A stretch of 64,000 bases of DNA from Burkholderia oklahomensis C6786. Its GTDB lineage: Bacteria > Pseudomonadota > Gammaproteobacteria > Burkholderiales > Burkholderiaceae. A program made the position numbers and the translations under genes. The first letter of the stretch is position 1. The number at the start of each line of letters is the position of its first letter. The notes under the pieces were generated by a model, which searched no databases, had not been told where the DNA came from, and worked only from the letters and a program-made list of their open reading frames with translations. The stretch is taken from contig NZ_CP009556.1 in assembly GCF_000959365.1 (NCBI RefSeq), positions 1,922,001-1,986,000 on the forward strand. Direction: 5' to 3'. Positions 34,524 through 42,723 of the stretch are shown here, in pieces.

Positions 34524-36164
34524 ATGCGGATCGAATCGTTCCACATTCCTGGGCAGACGCGCTTGGCGAGCGCGGCGGGGCAGCCGCACGTCGTGTTCGC
34601 GTCGATCGACGCCGACGCGTGGACGCGCGCCGCCGAGACGATCCGCGAAGCGGGCGGGCGGCTCGTCACGCTATGGGGCGGCGAGCCCGTCGCGGGCCGC
34701 TTCGAGATGTGCGCCGCGTACGAGCTGGACGACGGCCTGCTGTGGCTGCGGCTGCCGGTCGAGCCGGCGGCGGACGAAGCGGGAGACTACCCGGATCTGT
34801 CGACGCTTTTCGCGAGCGCGACGCGGATGCAGCGTGCGGTCCACGACCTCGTCGGGCTGCGCGCGCGCGGCGCGGGCGATACGCGGCCGTGGCTCGATCA
34901 CGGGGCATGGCCGCGCGATTACCATCCGCTGCGCAGGAACGTGACGGGCCGGGAGCGCTTCGATAGCGCGACGGTCGACTATCCGTTCGTGCCGGTCGCG
35001 GGCGAAGGCGTGCACGAGATCGCGGTCGGGCCGATTCACGCGGGCGTGATCGAGCCCGGTCATTTCCGTTTCTCGGTCGTCGGCGAGAAGGTGCTGCGGC
35101 TCGAGGAACGGCTCGGCTACGCGCATCGCGGCGTCGAGCGGCTGTTCGAGCGCGCGGATGCGCTTGCGGGCAGCCGTCTCGCCGCGCGCATCGCCGGCGA
35201 TTCGACGGTCGCGTTCACGTGGGCGTACTGCATGGCGCTCGAACAGGCGATGAAGGTCCGCGTGCCGGACCGCGCGCTGCGTTTGCGCGCGCTGCTGCTC
35301 GAGCGCGAGCGCGTCGCGAATCATCTCGGCGACCTCGGCGCGCTCGGCAACGACGCGGGCTTCGCGGTCGGCCTCGCGCAGTTCTCGCGGCTCAAGGAAG
35401 ACTGGCTGCGTCTGAACGACCGGATCTTCGGGCATCGCTATCTGATGGATCGAATCGTGCCCGGCGGCGTCGAGCGCGACATCGCGGCGGACGACGCCGC
35501 GGCGCTCGTCGCCCAGTGCGACCGGATCGAGGCCGAGGTGCGCGCCATGCAGACGATCTACGACGATCAGTCCGGCCTGCAGGACCGCTTCGCGGGCACG
35601 GGGCGGCTCACCGCGCAGACGGCCGCGCATTTCGGCGTCTGCGGGCTGGCCGCGCGCGCGAGCGGGAAGGCGCGCGACGCGCGCGTCGATCATCGGCTCG
35701 CGCCGTACGACGTAGTGCCCGTCGACGTCGTCAGCGACCCGCGCGGCGACGTCGCCGCGCGGGTCGCGGTGCGTTTCGCGGAGACGTACGAATCGATGCG
35801 GGCGATTCGTGCGCTGCTTGCCGATCTGCCGGGCGACGGGATTGCCGCGCCGGTTGCGTCCGTCGCGTCCGTTGCATCCGTTGCATCCGTTGCGAACGCG
35901 CCGAGCGGCTCGGGTGATGCGGGAGCGGCAGGACGCGGCGCAGACGATGCACGGCGCGGCGTCGGCTGGATCGAGGGCTGGCGCGGCCCGGTGCTCGTCG
36001 CGCTCGAACTCGGCGCGCAAGGCGGCGTTGCGCGCTGTCATTGCCACGATCCGTCGTGGCACAACTGGCCGGCGCTCGAACATGCGATCATCGGCAACAT
36101 CGTTCCCGACTTTCCTTTGATCAACAAGTCGTTCAACTTGAACTACGCGGGGCACGACCTGTAA
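34524..36164 (+). CDS. hyfG: HyfG-like large subunit without NiFe ligands
   Basis: A 546-residue fusion of a NuoC-like domain (about 1-130) and a NuoD/hydrogenase-large-subunit domain (about 150-546). In true group 4 hydrogenases the large subunit binds NiFe through CGIC and DPCxxC motifs. Here the first region reads AARIAGDSTVAFTWAY and the end reads FPLINKSFNLNYAGHDL, with no cysteine pair at either place. The NiFe site is therefore absent, as in Ehr (hydrogenase-related) complexes and complex I. A VAS tripeptide repeat of variable potential length lies near residue 445. It ends one base into the hyfI-like start (TAATG). Confidence 0.9.
   Translation: MRIESFHIPGQTRLASAAGQPHVVFASIDADAWTRAAETIREAGGRLVTLWGGEPVAGRFEMCAAYELDDGLLWLRLPVEPAADEAGDYPDLSTLFASATRMQRAVHDLVGLRARGAGDTRPWLDHGAWPRDYHPLRRNVTGRERFDSATVDYPFVPVAGEGVHEIAVGPIHAGVIEPGHFRFSVVGEKVLRLEERLGYAHRGVERLFERADALAGSRLAARIAGDSTVAFTWAYCMALEQAMKVRVPDRALRLRALLLERERVANHLGDLGALGNDAGFAVGLAQFSRLKEDWLRLNDRIFGHRYLMDRIVPGGVERDIAADDAAALVAQCDRIEAEVRAMQTIYDDQSGLQDRFAGTGRLTAQTAAHFGVCGLAARASGKARDARVDHRLAPYDVVPVDVVSDPRGDVAARVAVRFAETYESMRAIRALLADLPGDGIAAPVASVASVASVASVANAPSGSGDAGAAGRGADDARRGVGWIEGWRGPVLVALELGAQGGVARCHCHDPSWHNWPALEHAIIGNIVPDFPLINKSFNLNYAGHDL
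35853..35897 (+). repeat. 9-base tandem repeat in hyfG
   Basis: Five units of the type GTTGCATCC (two exact, others with 1-3 changes) encode VAS VAS VAS VAS VAN. Because the unit is a multiple of three, copy-number changes would alter only linker length. Confidence 0.85.
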
Positions 36165-36688
36165 TGTGGCAGCTCGTCAGACAGATCGCACGCACCGGCC
36201 GGCCGGACGAGCCCGCGCCGCCCGGCGAGGACGCGTGGCGGCGCGATGCGCAGCGCATCCAGCAGGACATCCTCGACATCCTCGGGCGCGCGCTGTGCAT
36301 CCGCGCGATCGATGCCGGCTCGTGCAACGGCTGCGAGCTCGAACTGCATGCGCTCGGCAATCCGTACTACAACATCGAAGGGCTGGGAATCAAGTTCGTC
36401 GCGAGCCCGCGGCATGCGGACATGCTGCTGATCACCGGGCCGCTGACGCTCAACATGCGGGACGCCGTGCGTCTTGCGTACGACGCGACGCCCGCGCCGA
36501 AGCTCGTCGTCGCGGCGGGCGATTGCGCATGCACGGGCGGCGTGTTCGCGGACAGCTACGCGGTGTGCGGGCCGCTCGAGAAGCGCGTGCCGGTCGATCT
36601 GACGATTCCGGGCTGTCCGCCGCGGCCGATCGATCTGCTGCGCGGGATTCGCGGCGCGCTCGAGCATACGCGGGCGGGCGGCCGTTGA
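36164..36688 (+). CDS. hyfI: HyfI-like small subunit (NuoB family)
   Basis: A 174-residue small subunit. The four proximal 4Fe-4S ligands are present: two Cys in DAGSCNGCELE (about residues 46-49), one in AGDCACTGG (about 121) and one in IPGCPPRPIDLLRG (about 150). It can therefore carry the N2-type cluster at the interface with HyfG. The start overlaps the hyfG stop by one base. The operon ends here: no HyfA/HyfH ferredoxin-like subunit, no maturation genes and no formate dehydrogenase are next to it, so the electron donor is unknown. Confidence 0.9.
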   Translation: MWQLVRQIARTGRPDEPAPPGEDAWRRDAQRIQQDILDILGRALCIRAIDAGSCNGCELELHALGNPYYNIEGLGIKFVASPRHADMLLITGPLTLNMRDAVRLAYDATPAPKLVVAAGDCACTGGVFADSYAVCGPLEKRVPVDLTIPGCPPRPIDLLRGIRGALEHTRAGGR

Positions 36689-37111
36689 TTTCAAGGTGGC
36701 GCTGACGCTTCGCGGTTCCAGGCGGGGAAAGCCGGCGGCCGGATTTGGGCCGGCGGCGGCGTCGCGTCGCAACGCGAATCGCGCGCATGAGCCTGTGGAT
36801 TCCTCTTCGCATCGAGTCACATTCGAACCGTTCGATCGGCGCGTTGCCGCGGTCCGCGAACATATCCATTTCATGTGTAGGGGAATTCCTACATCCGTTG
36901 CGCAGAATCCTACGCGGCTCTCGTCTTTTGCTGATTTCCAATCAGGCACTTTTTATCGCACTCTTGATGGATCGAAAAAAACAAAAAGTTGCCGCGCCTG
37001 CTCGAAGCTGTACCTAGTCCGTACGCCAGCCAGCTTCCCGAAAGACGCGAAAACTCACTGTCAAAGCCATTTTCGGCCGAGCGAGCAATGGAATAGAAAG
37101 GCACGAAGTCG
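36689..37111. other. Intergenic with candidate regulatory palindromes
   Basis: About 420 bases after the hyf-like operon. It includes the GTAGGG..CCTAC motif at 36877-36892 and a CTGAT-N5-ATCAG inverted repeat near 36930-36944 (FNR-like arms but one base too many in the spacer). No gene seen. Confidence 0.5.
36877..36892. promoter_or_regulatory. Second copy of the GTAGGG..CCTAC motif
   Basis: GTAGGGGAATTCCTAC matches the perfect palindrome at 21711-21726 at 13 of 16 positions and keeps GTAGG/CCTAC arms. It lies about 220 bases upstream of the acetyltransferase-like gene. Confidence 0.4.
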
Positions 37112-37528
37112 ATGGGATTACTGCGGAGTTTCCGAGCCTGGCGCAAGCTGCGCCGCCTGCCGTCGATCAAGATCGAGACGAAGGCGGCCGAAGCGGAGAT
37201 CGAGCCCGCGGCGCATGCGAAATGGGCGGTCGTCATCCGCAATGCGGAAGGCGCGCGAGTCGGCGAAGCGATATATGGCCTTTCGCAGCTGACCGACCGG
37301 CTGTACGTGCATAGCCTCGAGATCGCGCCGTCGGAGCGGCGGCGCGGCTACGCGCTCGCGTTCCTGATGATGCTGAACCGCTACTACAAGGTGCCGATCG
37401 TGCCGATGGGCGAGACGCCGGGCGGCAGCCCCTTCTGGGTCAACGTGAGCAAGCTCGGGCCGGGCGGGTTGGCCGTGCTGCTCGATGAAAAGGCGGACGG
37501 CGCGGACAAACCTCGTTCGCGCGCATAA
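37112..37528 (+). CDS. GNAT-like acetyltransferase
   Basis: A 138-residue protein with the core of a GNAT fold: GEAIYGLSQLTDRLYVHSLE, then the acetyl-CoA pyrophosphate loop IAPSERRRGYALAFLMMLNR (R-x-x-G-x-A pattern). Shorter than many GNATs, so it may be a minimal or divergent member. The acceptor is unknown. It is a monocistronic gene within the putative low-oxygen block, with the GTAGGG-type palindrome upstream. Confidence 0.7.
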   Translation: MGLLRSFRAWRKLRRLPSIKIETKAAEAEIEPAAHAKWAVVIRNAEGARVGEAIYGLSQLTDRLYVHSLEIAPSERRRGYALAFLMMLNRYYKVPIVPMGETPGGSPFWVNVSKLGPGGLAVLLDEKADGADKPRSRA

Positions 37529-37770
37529 CGGCCCGCGCGAGCCGGCGAATGAGCGAGGCGAGCGGCCACCGCGTTTTGTTGATGTGACCGTTTCGCCGAT
37601 TCGGGATTCCGGACGAAGCCGGTAGCCGCGCGTGAAAACCGCGAGCGGCAGCGCCGGTGCTCGATCAAATCGGGCATCCAAATGATGCTCGCGCCGCCGC
37701 CGCGATTGCCCAAACGTTCGCAAAGCAAAATGATCGGCCGCTTGCATGCCGCAGCGGCCGCTTTCGCGCC

Positions 37771-38718
37771 TCAGGCAGCCGGCGCGCGCACGAGCAGCAG
37801 CGGAATCTGCGTGAGCCGCGCGACGCGCAACGCGACGCTGCCGAGCAGCCAGCGCGACACGCCGCGCCGGCCGTGCGTGCCCATCACGAGCAGGTCGGCG
37901 GGCCAGCGGTCGGCTTCGCGGACGATCGTGTGCGCGACGTCGTCGCTCGTCCGGTCGGTGCTGACGACCGCGGTGCTCGTCTGGCCCGGCGCTTCGTCGA
38001 GCAACTGGCGCGCCACCGCCAGCGCCTTCTCGCTTTCCTCGACGAACGCGTCTTCGAGCACGTGAATCGGCACGAAATCGGTGAGCCGCACCGCGCGGTC
38101 GATCACGTAGATCGCACGCAAATGCGTGTCGGACGTCGCGAATTGCGCGCCGTACCGCAATGCGTGTGCGGCGATCGGGCTGCCGTCGGTTGCGAGCATG
38201 ATGCGCTTCGGCGCATGCTCGGCGGTCTCGATGCCGGGCGGCACGACGAGGATCGCGCAATCCGTCTTGGCGAGCAGCGGTTCGGACACGCTGCGGTCGA
38301 CCCAGCGCAGCAGCCCTTGATACTGGTGCGAGCCTACGACGAGGAGATCGGCTCGCCAGTCACGCGTTTCGTCGAGGAGGGCGTCGACGACGTCGCCGCC
38401 TTTCTTCGCGAGATCGACGATCGCCGTTTCGGTGGCGACGTCGGCGCGGCCGAACGCATTCGTTGCGTCGCCGAGCGCATTCGACGCGTCGTTGACGAGC
38501 TCGACGTGCGCCGCCGCGAATTCGGACGGCGCGAACGTGTGCGGCAGCGTGTACGCGCGCGGCGTGTCGACGACGCTGACGAAGCGCACGGTCGCGCCGG
38601 CGGGCGCCACGAGCTTTAGATAGGCGACCGCGCGCAGCGATGCCTTCGACGCATCGATCGCGACGAGAATGCGCGTGGGCAGCGACAGCGGGGCGTGGTT
38701 CGAGATATCGGTGGACAT
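37771..38718 (-). CDS. Universal stress protein, two tandem Usp domains
   Basis: A 315-residue tandem UspA protein. The first domain begins TRILVAIDASKASLRAV and ends VVGSHQYQGLLRWVDRSVSE. The second begins KRIMLATDGSPIAAHALRYG and carries the ATP-binding signature MGTHGRRGVSRWLLGSVALR (G-2x-G-9x-G-S/T). It would support survival under energy or oxygen stress. The ATG at 38718 is chosen over 38730 because GGAG is then correctly spaced. An FNR box lies 70 bases upstream, and the FNR gene is in this window. Confidence 0.92.
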   Translation of the reverse strand: MSTDISNHAPLSLPTRILVAIDASKASLRAVAYLKLVAPAGATVRFVSVVDTPRAYTLPHTFAPSEFAAAHVELVNDASNALGDATNAFGRADVATETAIVDLAKKGGDVVDALLDETRDWRADLLVVGSHQYQGLLRWVDRSVSEPLLAKTDCAILVVPPGIETAEHAPKRIMLATDGSPIAAHALRYGAQFATSDTHLRAIYVIDRAVRLTDFVPIHVLEDAFVEESEKALAVARQLLDEAPGQTSTAVVSTDRTSDDVAHTIVREADRWPADLLVMGTHGRRGVSRWLLGSVALRVARLTQIPLLLVRAPAA

Positions 38719-39117
38719 CGGCGACTCCATCAACGTGCTGGACGGACCAACTATTCGCTCATTCTGCGGCACCGGTCCCGGTATTCGTTGAGCGAAATCA
38801 ATCTTTTCGAGCACGGCGGAATGGCACATGCGCGGCGCCGGCGTGCCGCGAAATGCCGGGGACGCCGCTCCGGCGCGGCGATTCGCGTTGAACGCGACGC
38901 CGATCGCGCGGGCTTCGCGCGATCGGATCGGATCGAAGCGCCGTTGTGCGAGTCGGGACGCGCGCATAGAATAGTTGCTCGCAATATGCATCTATTCATG
39001 CCGAACCGATCGCAGCCGCGCCGCGTTCATCGAGCGGCGCGGGCCGGCTGATCTTGCGGTGCATTACGCGCACTGTCGTTTCTTCATCCGAGTGTCATCC
39101 GATAAGGACTTCCGATC
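38719..39117. other. Divergent promoter region of usp and DUF2249 genes
   Basis: About 400 bases between divergent starts. It holds the FNR box at 38788-38801; no other element is recognised. Confidence 0.5.
38788..38801 (-). promoter_or_regulatory. FNR box upstream of the universal stress gene
   Basis: TTGAG-CGAA-ATCAA matches the FNR consensus TTGAT-N4-ATCAA at 9 of 10 defined positions. It is centred about 76 bases before the usp start, which would place it near -41 for a promoter with a leader of about 35 bases, the typical activating position. Confidence 0.6.
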
Positions 39118-39375
39118 ATGTCGCAGCCGCATCTCCATCTTTCTTCGACCGCGATTTATCCGTTCGACGCGCGCGGCGTCGCGAAGCGATTCCGTCATGC
39201 GGCGATCTTCGGCGCGCTCGACGCGCTTCAGTCCGGCGAAACCATGCGCTTCGTCAACGATCACGATCCGCTTCCGCTCCTCAACCAGATTCGCCTGCAT
39301 TATGGCGAGCGGGTCGGCGTCGAGTACCGGCAGCGCGAGCCCGGGACGATCGTGATCGATTTCGTCGTCCAATGA
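39118..39375 (+). CDS. DUF2249-type small protein
   Basis: An 85-residue protein with the DUF2249 pattern: an acidic-aromatic start (HLHLSSTAIYPFDARGV), a helix with ALDALQSGETMRFVNDHDPL, then PLLNQIRLHYGERVGVEY. Domains of this type are common beside nitric-oxide and denitrification-related proteins and are thought to be redox-linked, but no reaction is proven. It is followed by the FmdE-like gene on the same strand (about 145 bases). Confidence 0.8.
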   Translation: MSQPHLHLSSTAIYPFDARGVAKRFRHAAIFGALDALQSGETMRFVNDHDPLPLLNQIRLHYGERVGVEYRQREPGTIVIDFVVQ

Positions 39376-39519
39376 TCGACGCCGCCCGCCGCCCGCCGCC
39401 CGCCGCGCGGGCAGCGCCTCGGCCGTGGCGGCATCCGCGTCGCCCGCCGATGCCGAGCGGCGCCGTCCGCGCGCTCCATGCTCCATGCTCCGTGTGACCA
39501 TAAGCGTATCCCGCCCCTC

Positions 39520-40140
39520 ATGCATCCATCAGACCGTTTTCCTGAATTCTTCGACGCCGTGCCGCGCATCGCGCTGCACGATCCGCTCGCCGCATTCCTC
39601 GGCGCTGCGCATGGCGGCGGCGCGATCGAGTACGGCTATGCGGACGTCGTGAAGCTCGCGGGCCATTCGTGTCCGACGGTCGCGTCCGCGTATCTGATGA
39701 CGCGTGCCGCGCTCAATGCGCTGTACGGCCATGCGCCCGCCGAGCGCGGCGCGATTCGCGTCGCGCTGCGCGATCCGGCGACGGAGGGCGTGACGGGCGT
39801 GATGGCGAACGTCGTCGGCATGCTGACGGGCGCGACGTTCGACACGGGCTTCAAGGGGATCGGCGGCCGCTTCGATCGCCGCCGGCTGCTCGCGTTCGGC
39901 GAGCCGATGCCGGGGCGGCTCCGCTTCACGCGTGTCGATACGGAAGCGAGCATCGGCGTGTCGGCGCGGCTCGATCGCGTGCCGGGCGATCCGCGGATCG
40001 CCGATCTGCTGCCGCGCTGCGTCGCGATGACGGCGTCGCCCGACGATGCCGCGTTGTTCCGCGAACTCTGGCAGGCGCGCGTTCGCCGGCTGCTGCTCGA
40101 ACATGCGGACGACGCCGATGTCATCGTGCTGCATCGCTGA
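39520..40140 (+). CDS. FmdE-like domain protein
   Basis: A 206-residue protein with similarity in pattern to the FmdE domain (formylmethanofuran dehydrogenase subunit E-like): ADVVKLAGHSCPTVASAYLM, with the conserved His-Ser-Cys-Pro, then ALRDPATEGVTGVMANVVGM. FmdE-like proteins in non-methanogens are metal-binding, and their role is unclear. The ATG at 39520 is preferred because the longer frame adds unrelated residues. It sits behind DUF2249 within the low-oxygen block. Confidence 0.7.
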   Translation: MHPSDRFPEFFDAVPRIALHDPLAAFLGAAHGGGAIEYGYADVVKLAGHSCPTVASAYLMTRAALNALYGHAPAERGAIRVALRDPATEGVTGVMANVVGMLTGATFDTGFKGIGGRFDRRRLLAFGEPMPGRLRFTRVDTEASIGVSARLDRVPGDPRIADLLPRCVAMTASPDDAALFRELWQARVRRLLLEHADDADVIVLHR

Positions 40141-40285
40141 TGCGCGGCGGGCTTGCCGCGCGGCGCAAGCGAAACGGATGCGCGCTGCGTCGCGGCACAA
40201 GCGCTGCGCCTGCGTTTGAGCGCATCGCGGCCTGTCCGCGCTCGCGGCGGACGAAAATCGGAAGGCGGAGTTTGAACCCCTCCGC

Positions 40286-41173
40286 CTAACCGACAACCAG
40301 TTTCGCCGAAGCGAGCATCAACGGCAGCCCGGCGAGCGCGAGCCCGGTCGACACGAGGATCATGCCTGCGATGTCTTCGGTCGGGCCGTCGTACTGTTGT
40401 GCGATCAGGTGGCTCAGCACCGCGACGGGCATCGTGCATTGAACGACGAACGCGCCCGCCGCGACGCTCGGCAGTCCCAGCAGGTACGCGAGCCCGAGCC
40501 CGACGCCGAGGCCGCCCGCGACACGCACGACCGCGAGCACCGCGACCCGGTGCAAGCCGGCGAGCCGGATGTTCGCGAGCGACGCGCCGAGCATCAGCAG
40601 CATCAGCGGCGGCGCCATGTTGCCGAGCTGCGTCGAGGTCGCCGCGAGCGGCGCGGGCAGGCGCAGGCCGTTCACCGTCATGAAGAGCGCGACGACGACC
40701 GCCCAGATCGTCGGGCTCGCAGCAATCGATTTCCACGACGCACGACCGGACAGCAGCCAGACGCCGATCGTGAAATGGCCGATCTGCACGAGCGCGGAGA
40801 ATGCGACCGCATACAGCAGCCCTGGCTCGCCGAACGCGAAAAGCGCGACGGGCAAGCCGAGATTCGACGTATTGGGCAGCATCAGCGACGGCAGGTATTG
40901 TCGCAGCGGCAGCTTCAGCACGCGCAGGAAGAGCGCGCCGAGCGCCGCGAAGCACACGAGCGCGACGGCGCCCGCGGCGAACGTATGGACGAGCACGCGC
41001 GCCGTCAGATTCGGCCGGTCGAGCGACGACAGCAGCAGGCAAGGAATGCCGATGTTCGACACGAGCGCGCTCAGGCACGCGGCGTTCATCGGCAGCTTGA
41101 GCTTGACCCACAGCAGACCGATCAGCGAGCACACGAAGATCGGAAGGACGACCAGCGAAAAATCGTTTTGCAT
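40286..41173 (-). CDS. AEC-family transporter
   Basis: A 295-residue membrane protein with about ten helices of the auxin efflux carrier (AEC) family. It shows the family's duplicated five-helix halves, LPMNAACLSALVSNIGIPCL in the first and VVQCTMPVAVLSHLIAQQYD in the second. AEC proteins export small organic acids, for example malate. It lies 122 bases downstream of the TauD-like dioxygenase on the same strand, so it may export that enzyme's product or a related acid (inference). Confidence 0.85.
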   Translation of the reverse strand: MQNDFSLVVLPIFVCSLIGLLWVKLKLPMNAACLSALVSNIGIPCLLLSSLDRPNLTARVLVHTFAAGAVALVCFAALGALFLRVLKLPLRQYLPSLMLPNTSNLGLPVALFAFGEPGLLYAVAFSALVQIGHFTIGVWLLSGRASWKSIAASPTIWAVVVALFMTVNGLRLPAPLAATSTQLGNMAPPLMLLMLGASLANIRLAGLHRVAVLAVVRVAGGLGVGLGLAYLLGLPSVAAGAFVVQCTMPVAVLSHLIAQQYDGPTEDIAGMILVSTGLALAGLPLMLASAKLVVG

Positions 41174-41295
41174 TCAGGCGATCTCGAGGAGACGGCGGCA
41201 TGGGCCGCCGATGCGGGATGGCGCGCGCCGGCCGCGCGACGCAATCGTGGCGGCCGTCGCACGGCGCTCGACGATGCGGAGCGGGCGAAGCCGGA

Positions 41296-42129
41296 TCAGT
41301 CTTCGCCGAAGCCGAAGACGAACTCGCGTTCGAGCGCGCCGCAGCCGTCGAAATTCAGACGGCGCATGTTGCGGCGCTGGTCGGGCGGATAGCGGGTGCG
41401 TCCATGCGTGACCGCAGTGTTGTCGCCGATCAGGATCTGCCCGGGCTCGAGCGGAAACAGCAGCACGTTGTCCGGATCGGTCAGGAAGCGCGCGAGGCTG
41501 CCGTACATGTCGGCGGCGGCGGGTGCGGGCGTCGCGGTGGCGGCGCCGTCGTTCATCCGGAACTTGATCGACCAGCCGTCGTCTTCCGGCTTGAACACGG
41601 CCGCCGTGCTCTTTTGCGTCGTGCGCTCGATCGTCAGTGCGTCGGCGTGCGTGAGCGGCGCGACGTCGCCGTAGCGCTCGACGATGTGACGATACGCGGC
41701 CTTCGCGCTCGACAGCGTCGACAGTCCGCCTTCCTGCGACGGTCTCACGCATTGCAGCGTGATGATCCGTTCGGGCGCGTCCGAGAATGCGCCGTCCGTA
41801 TGCGGCAGATGCGCTTCGTGCGACGAATCGATGTGTCCGGCGACCGGCTTGAACGCGTTTATGGGGACGACGCCGTCGGCATCCGCGCGCTTATGCGGCG
41901 CGGCGTTGCCGAGCAGCGGCTTGAGCGCGAGCAGGTTCTCCCTTTCCGACGACTCGCAGTCGAGGATCACGAAGCCGTAACGATTGAAGGTTCCGATCAT
42001 GTCGGAGATCTCGTCGTCGGTCATCGTGCAGGGAGAGCGGACGGGTAGCGTCACTTCGGTCAGCGGCAACGTGCTGTCGAACGGTTGACGAAGCGATTGC
42101 GCAGAAATGCTGGAAGTCAGAGTCAACAT
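41296..42129 (-). CDS. TauD/TfdA-family dioxygenase
   Basis: A 277-residue Fe(II)/2-oxoglutarate dioxygenase. The His-x-Asp of the metal site is in AHLPHTDGAF (about residue 125), the distal His in DNTAVTHGRTRYP, and the 2-oxoglutarate Arg in RRNMRRLNFDG. The start at 42129 has a GAGGG ribosome site; an upstream ATG at 42171 lacks one. The substrate is unknown; the family hydroxylates sulfonates, phenoxy acids and amino-acid derivatives. It is followed by an AEC transporter. Confidence 0.85.
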   Translation of the reverse strand: MLTLTSSISAQSLRQPFDSTLPLTEVTLPVRSPCTMTDDEISDMIGTFNRYGFVILDCESSERENLLALKPLLGNAAPHKRADADGVVPINAFKPVAGHIDSSHEAHLPHTDGAFSDAPERIITLQCVRPSQEGGLSTLSSAKAAYRHIVERYGDVAPLTHADALTIERTTQKSTAAVFKPEDDGWSIKFRMNDGAATATPAPAAADMYGSLARFLTDPDNVLLFPLEPGQILIGDNTAVTHGRTRYPPDQRRNMRRLNFDGCGALEREFVFGFGED

Positions 42130-42723
42130 AATCGGCCCTCGGAACGTGGATTGCACACGGTTTTCGCCCAAGTGTTTCGATAATGCTAATTAACGGGCGA
42201 TGTCTCCGCCTGTCTCTCTTTCCACTTTCTATCGTTTATATTACAAATGCATAAATGCGTTGCGAAATAGTTTACAAATAGATTGATTGGTCTAATTCCG
42301 GATTGGAAAGCCGAGATGGGGAGCGATGCGGTGTTTTATTGATGAAATTCGTTTTATTTCTGCATCGCGCGCAATGACTGAATTCAAGCGTTATTGCTTC
42401 TGAATGTTGAGTCTGTTCAAGCGTCGCATGCGCAGTACGAGCGTCAGCGACGTTTCAGGATATGCAAATAGGTAAAGTTATCGAATATTTTCTGATTGGC
42501 GATCGCATCCGATATTCGACACTGGAGACGAAAAAGTTCGAGTGTTCTAAAAAGTGGGAAATGAAGCGGTGAGTTTGGCGGCCGGTGCCGATTCGCGAAT
42601 TCGATCGCGGCCCCATGCATATTGCGGATTGCTTCGAATGCGACAGGGACGCAAGCGAGCGAGACGGCCATGCGTGAGACGCATGATCAGGGCCCGCGTC
42701 GTCAAGCGAGGCGTTTCAAACGA
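42130..42723. other. AT-rich promoter region upstream of the dioxygenase
   Basis: About 590 bases, noticeably AT-rich between 42190 and 42420. No gene supported: a 75-codon minus-strand frame at 42444-42671 has no ribosome site. It probably contains the dioxygenase promoter and the 3' region of thiM. Confidence 0.4.

Noticed and set aside
29457..36688. Functional hydrogenase-4 / formate hydrogenlyase
   Set aside because: NiFe ligands are absent from the large subunit and no FdhF, ferredoxin subunits or maturation genes are nearby.
36930..36944. FNR box before the acetyltransferase-like gene
   Set aside because: Arms CTGAT/ATCAG are separated by 5 rather than 4 bases and miss the outer T/A, so I do not count it.
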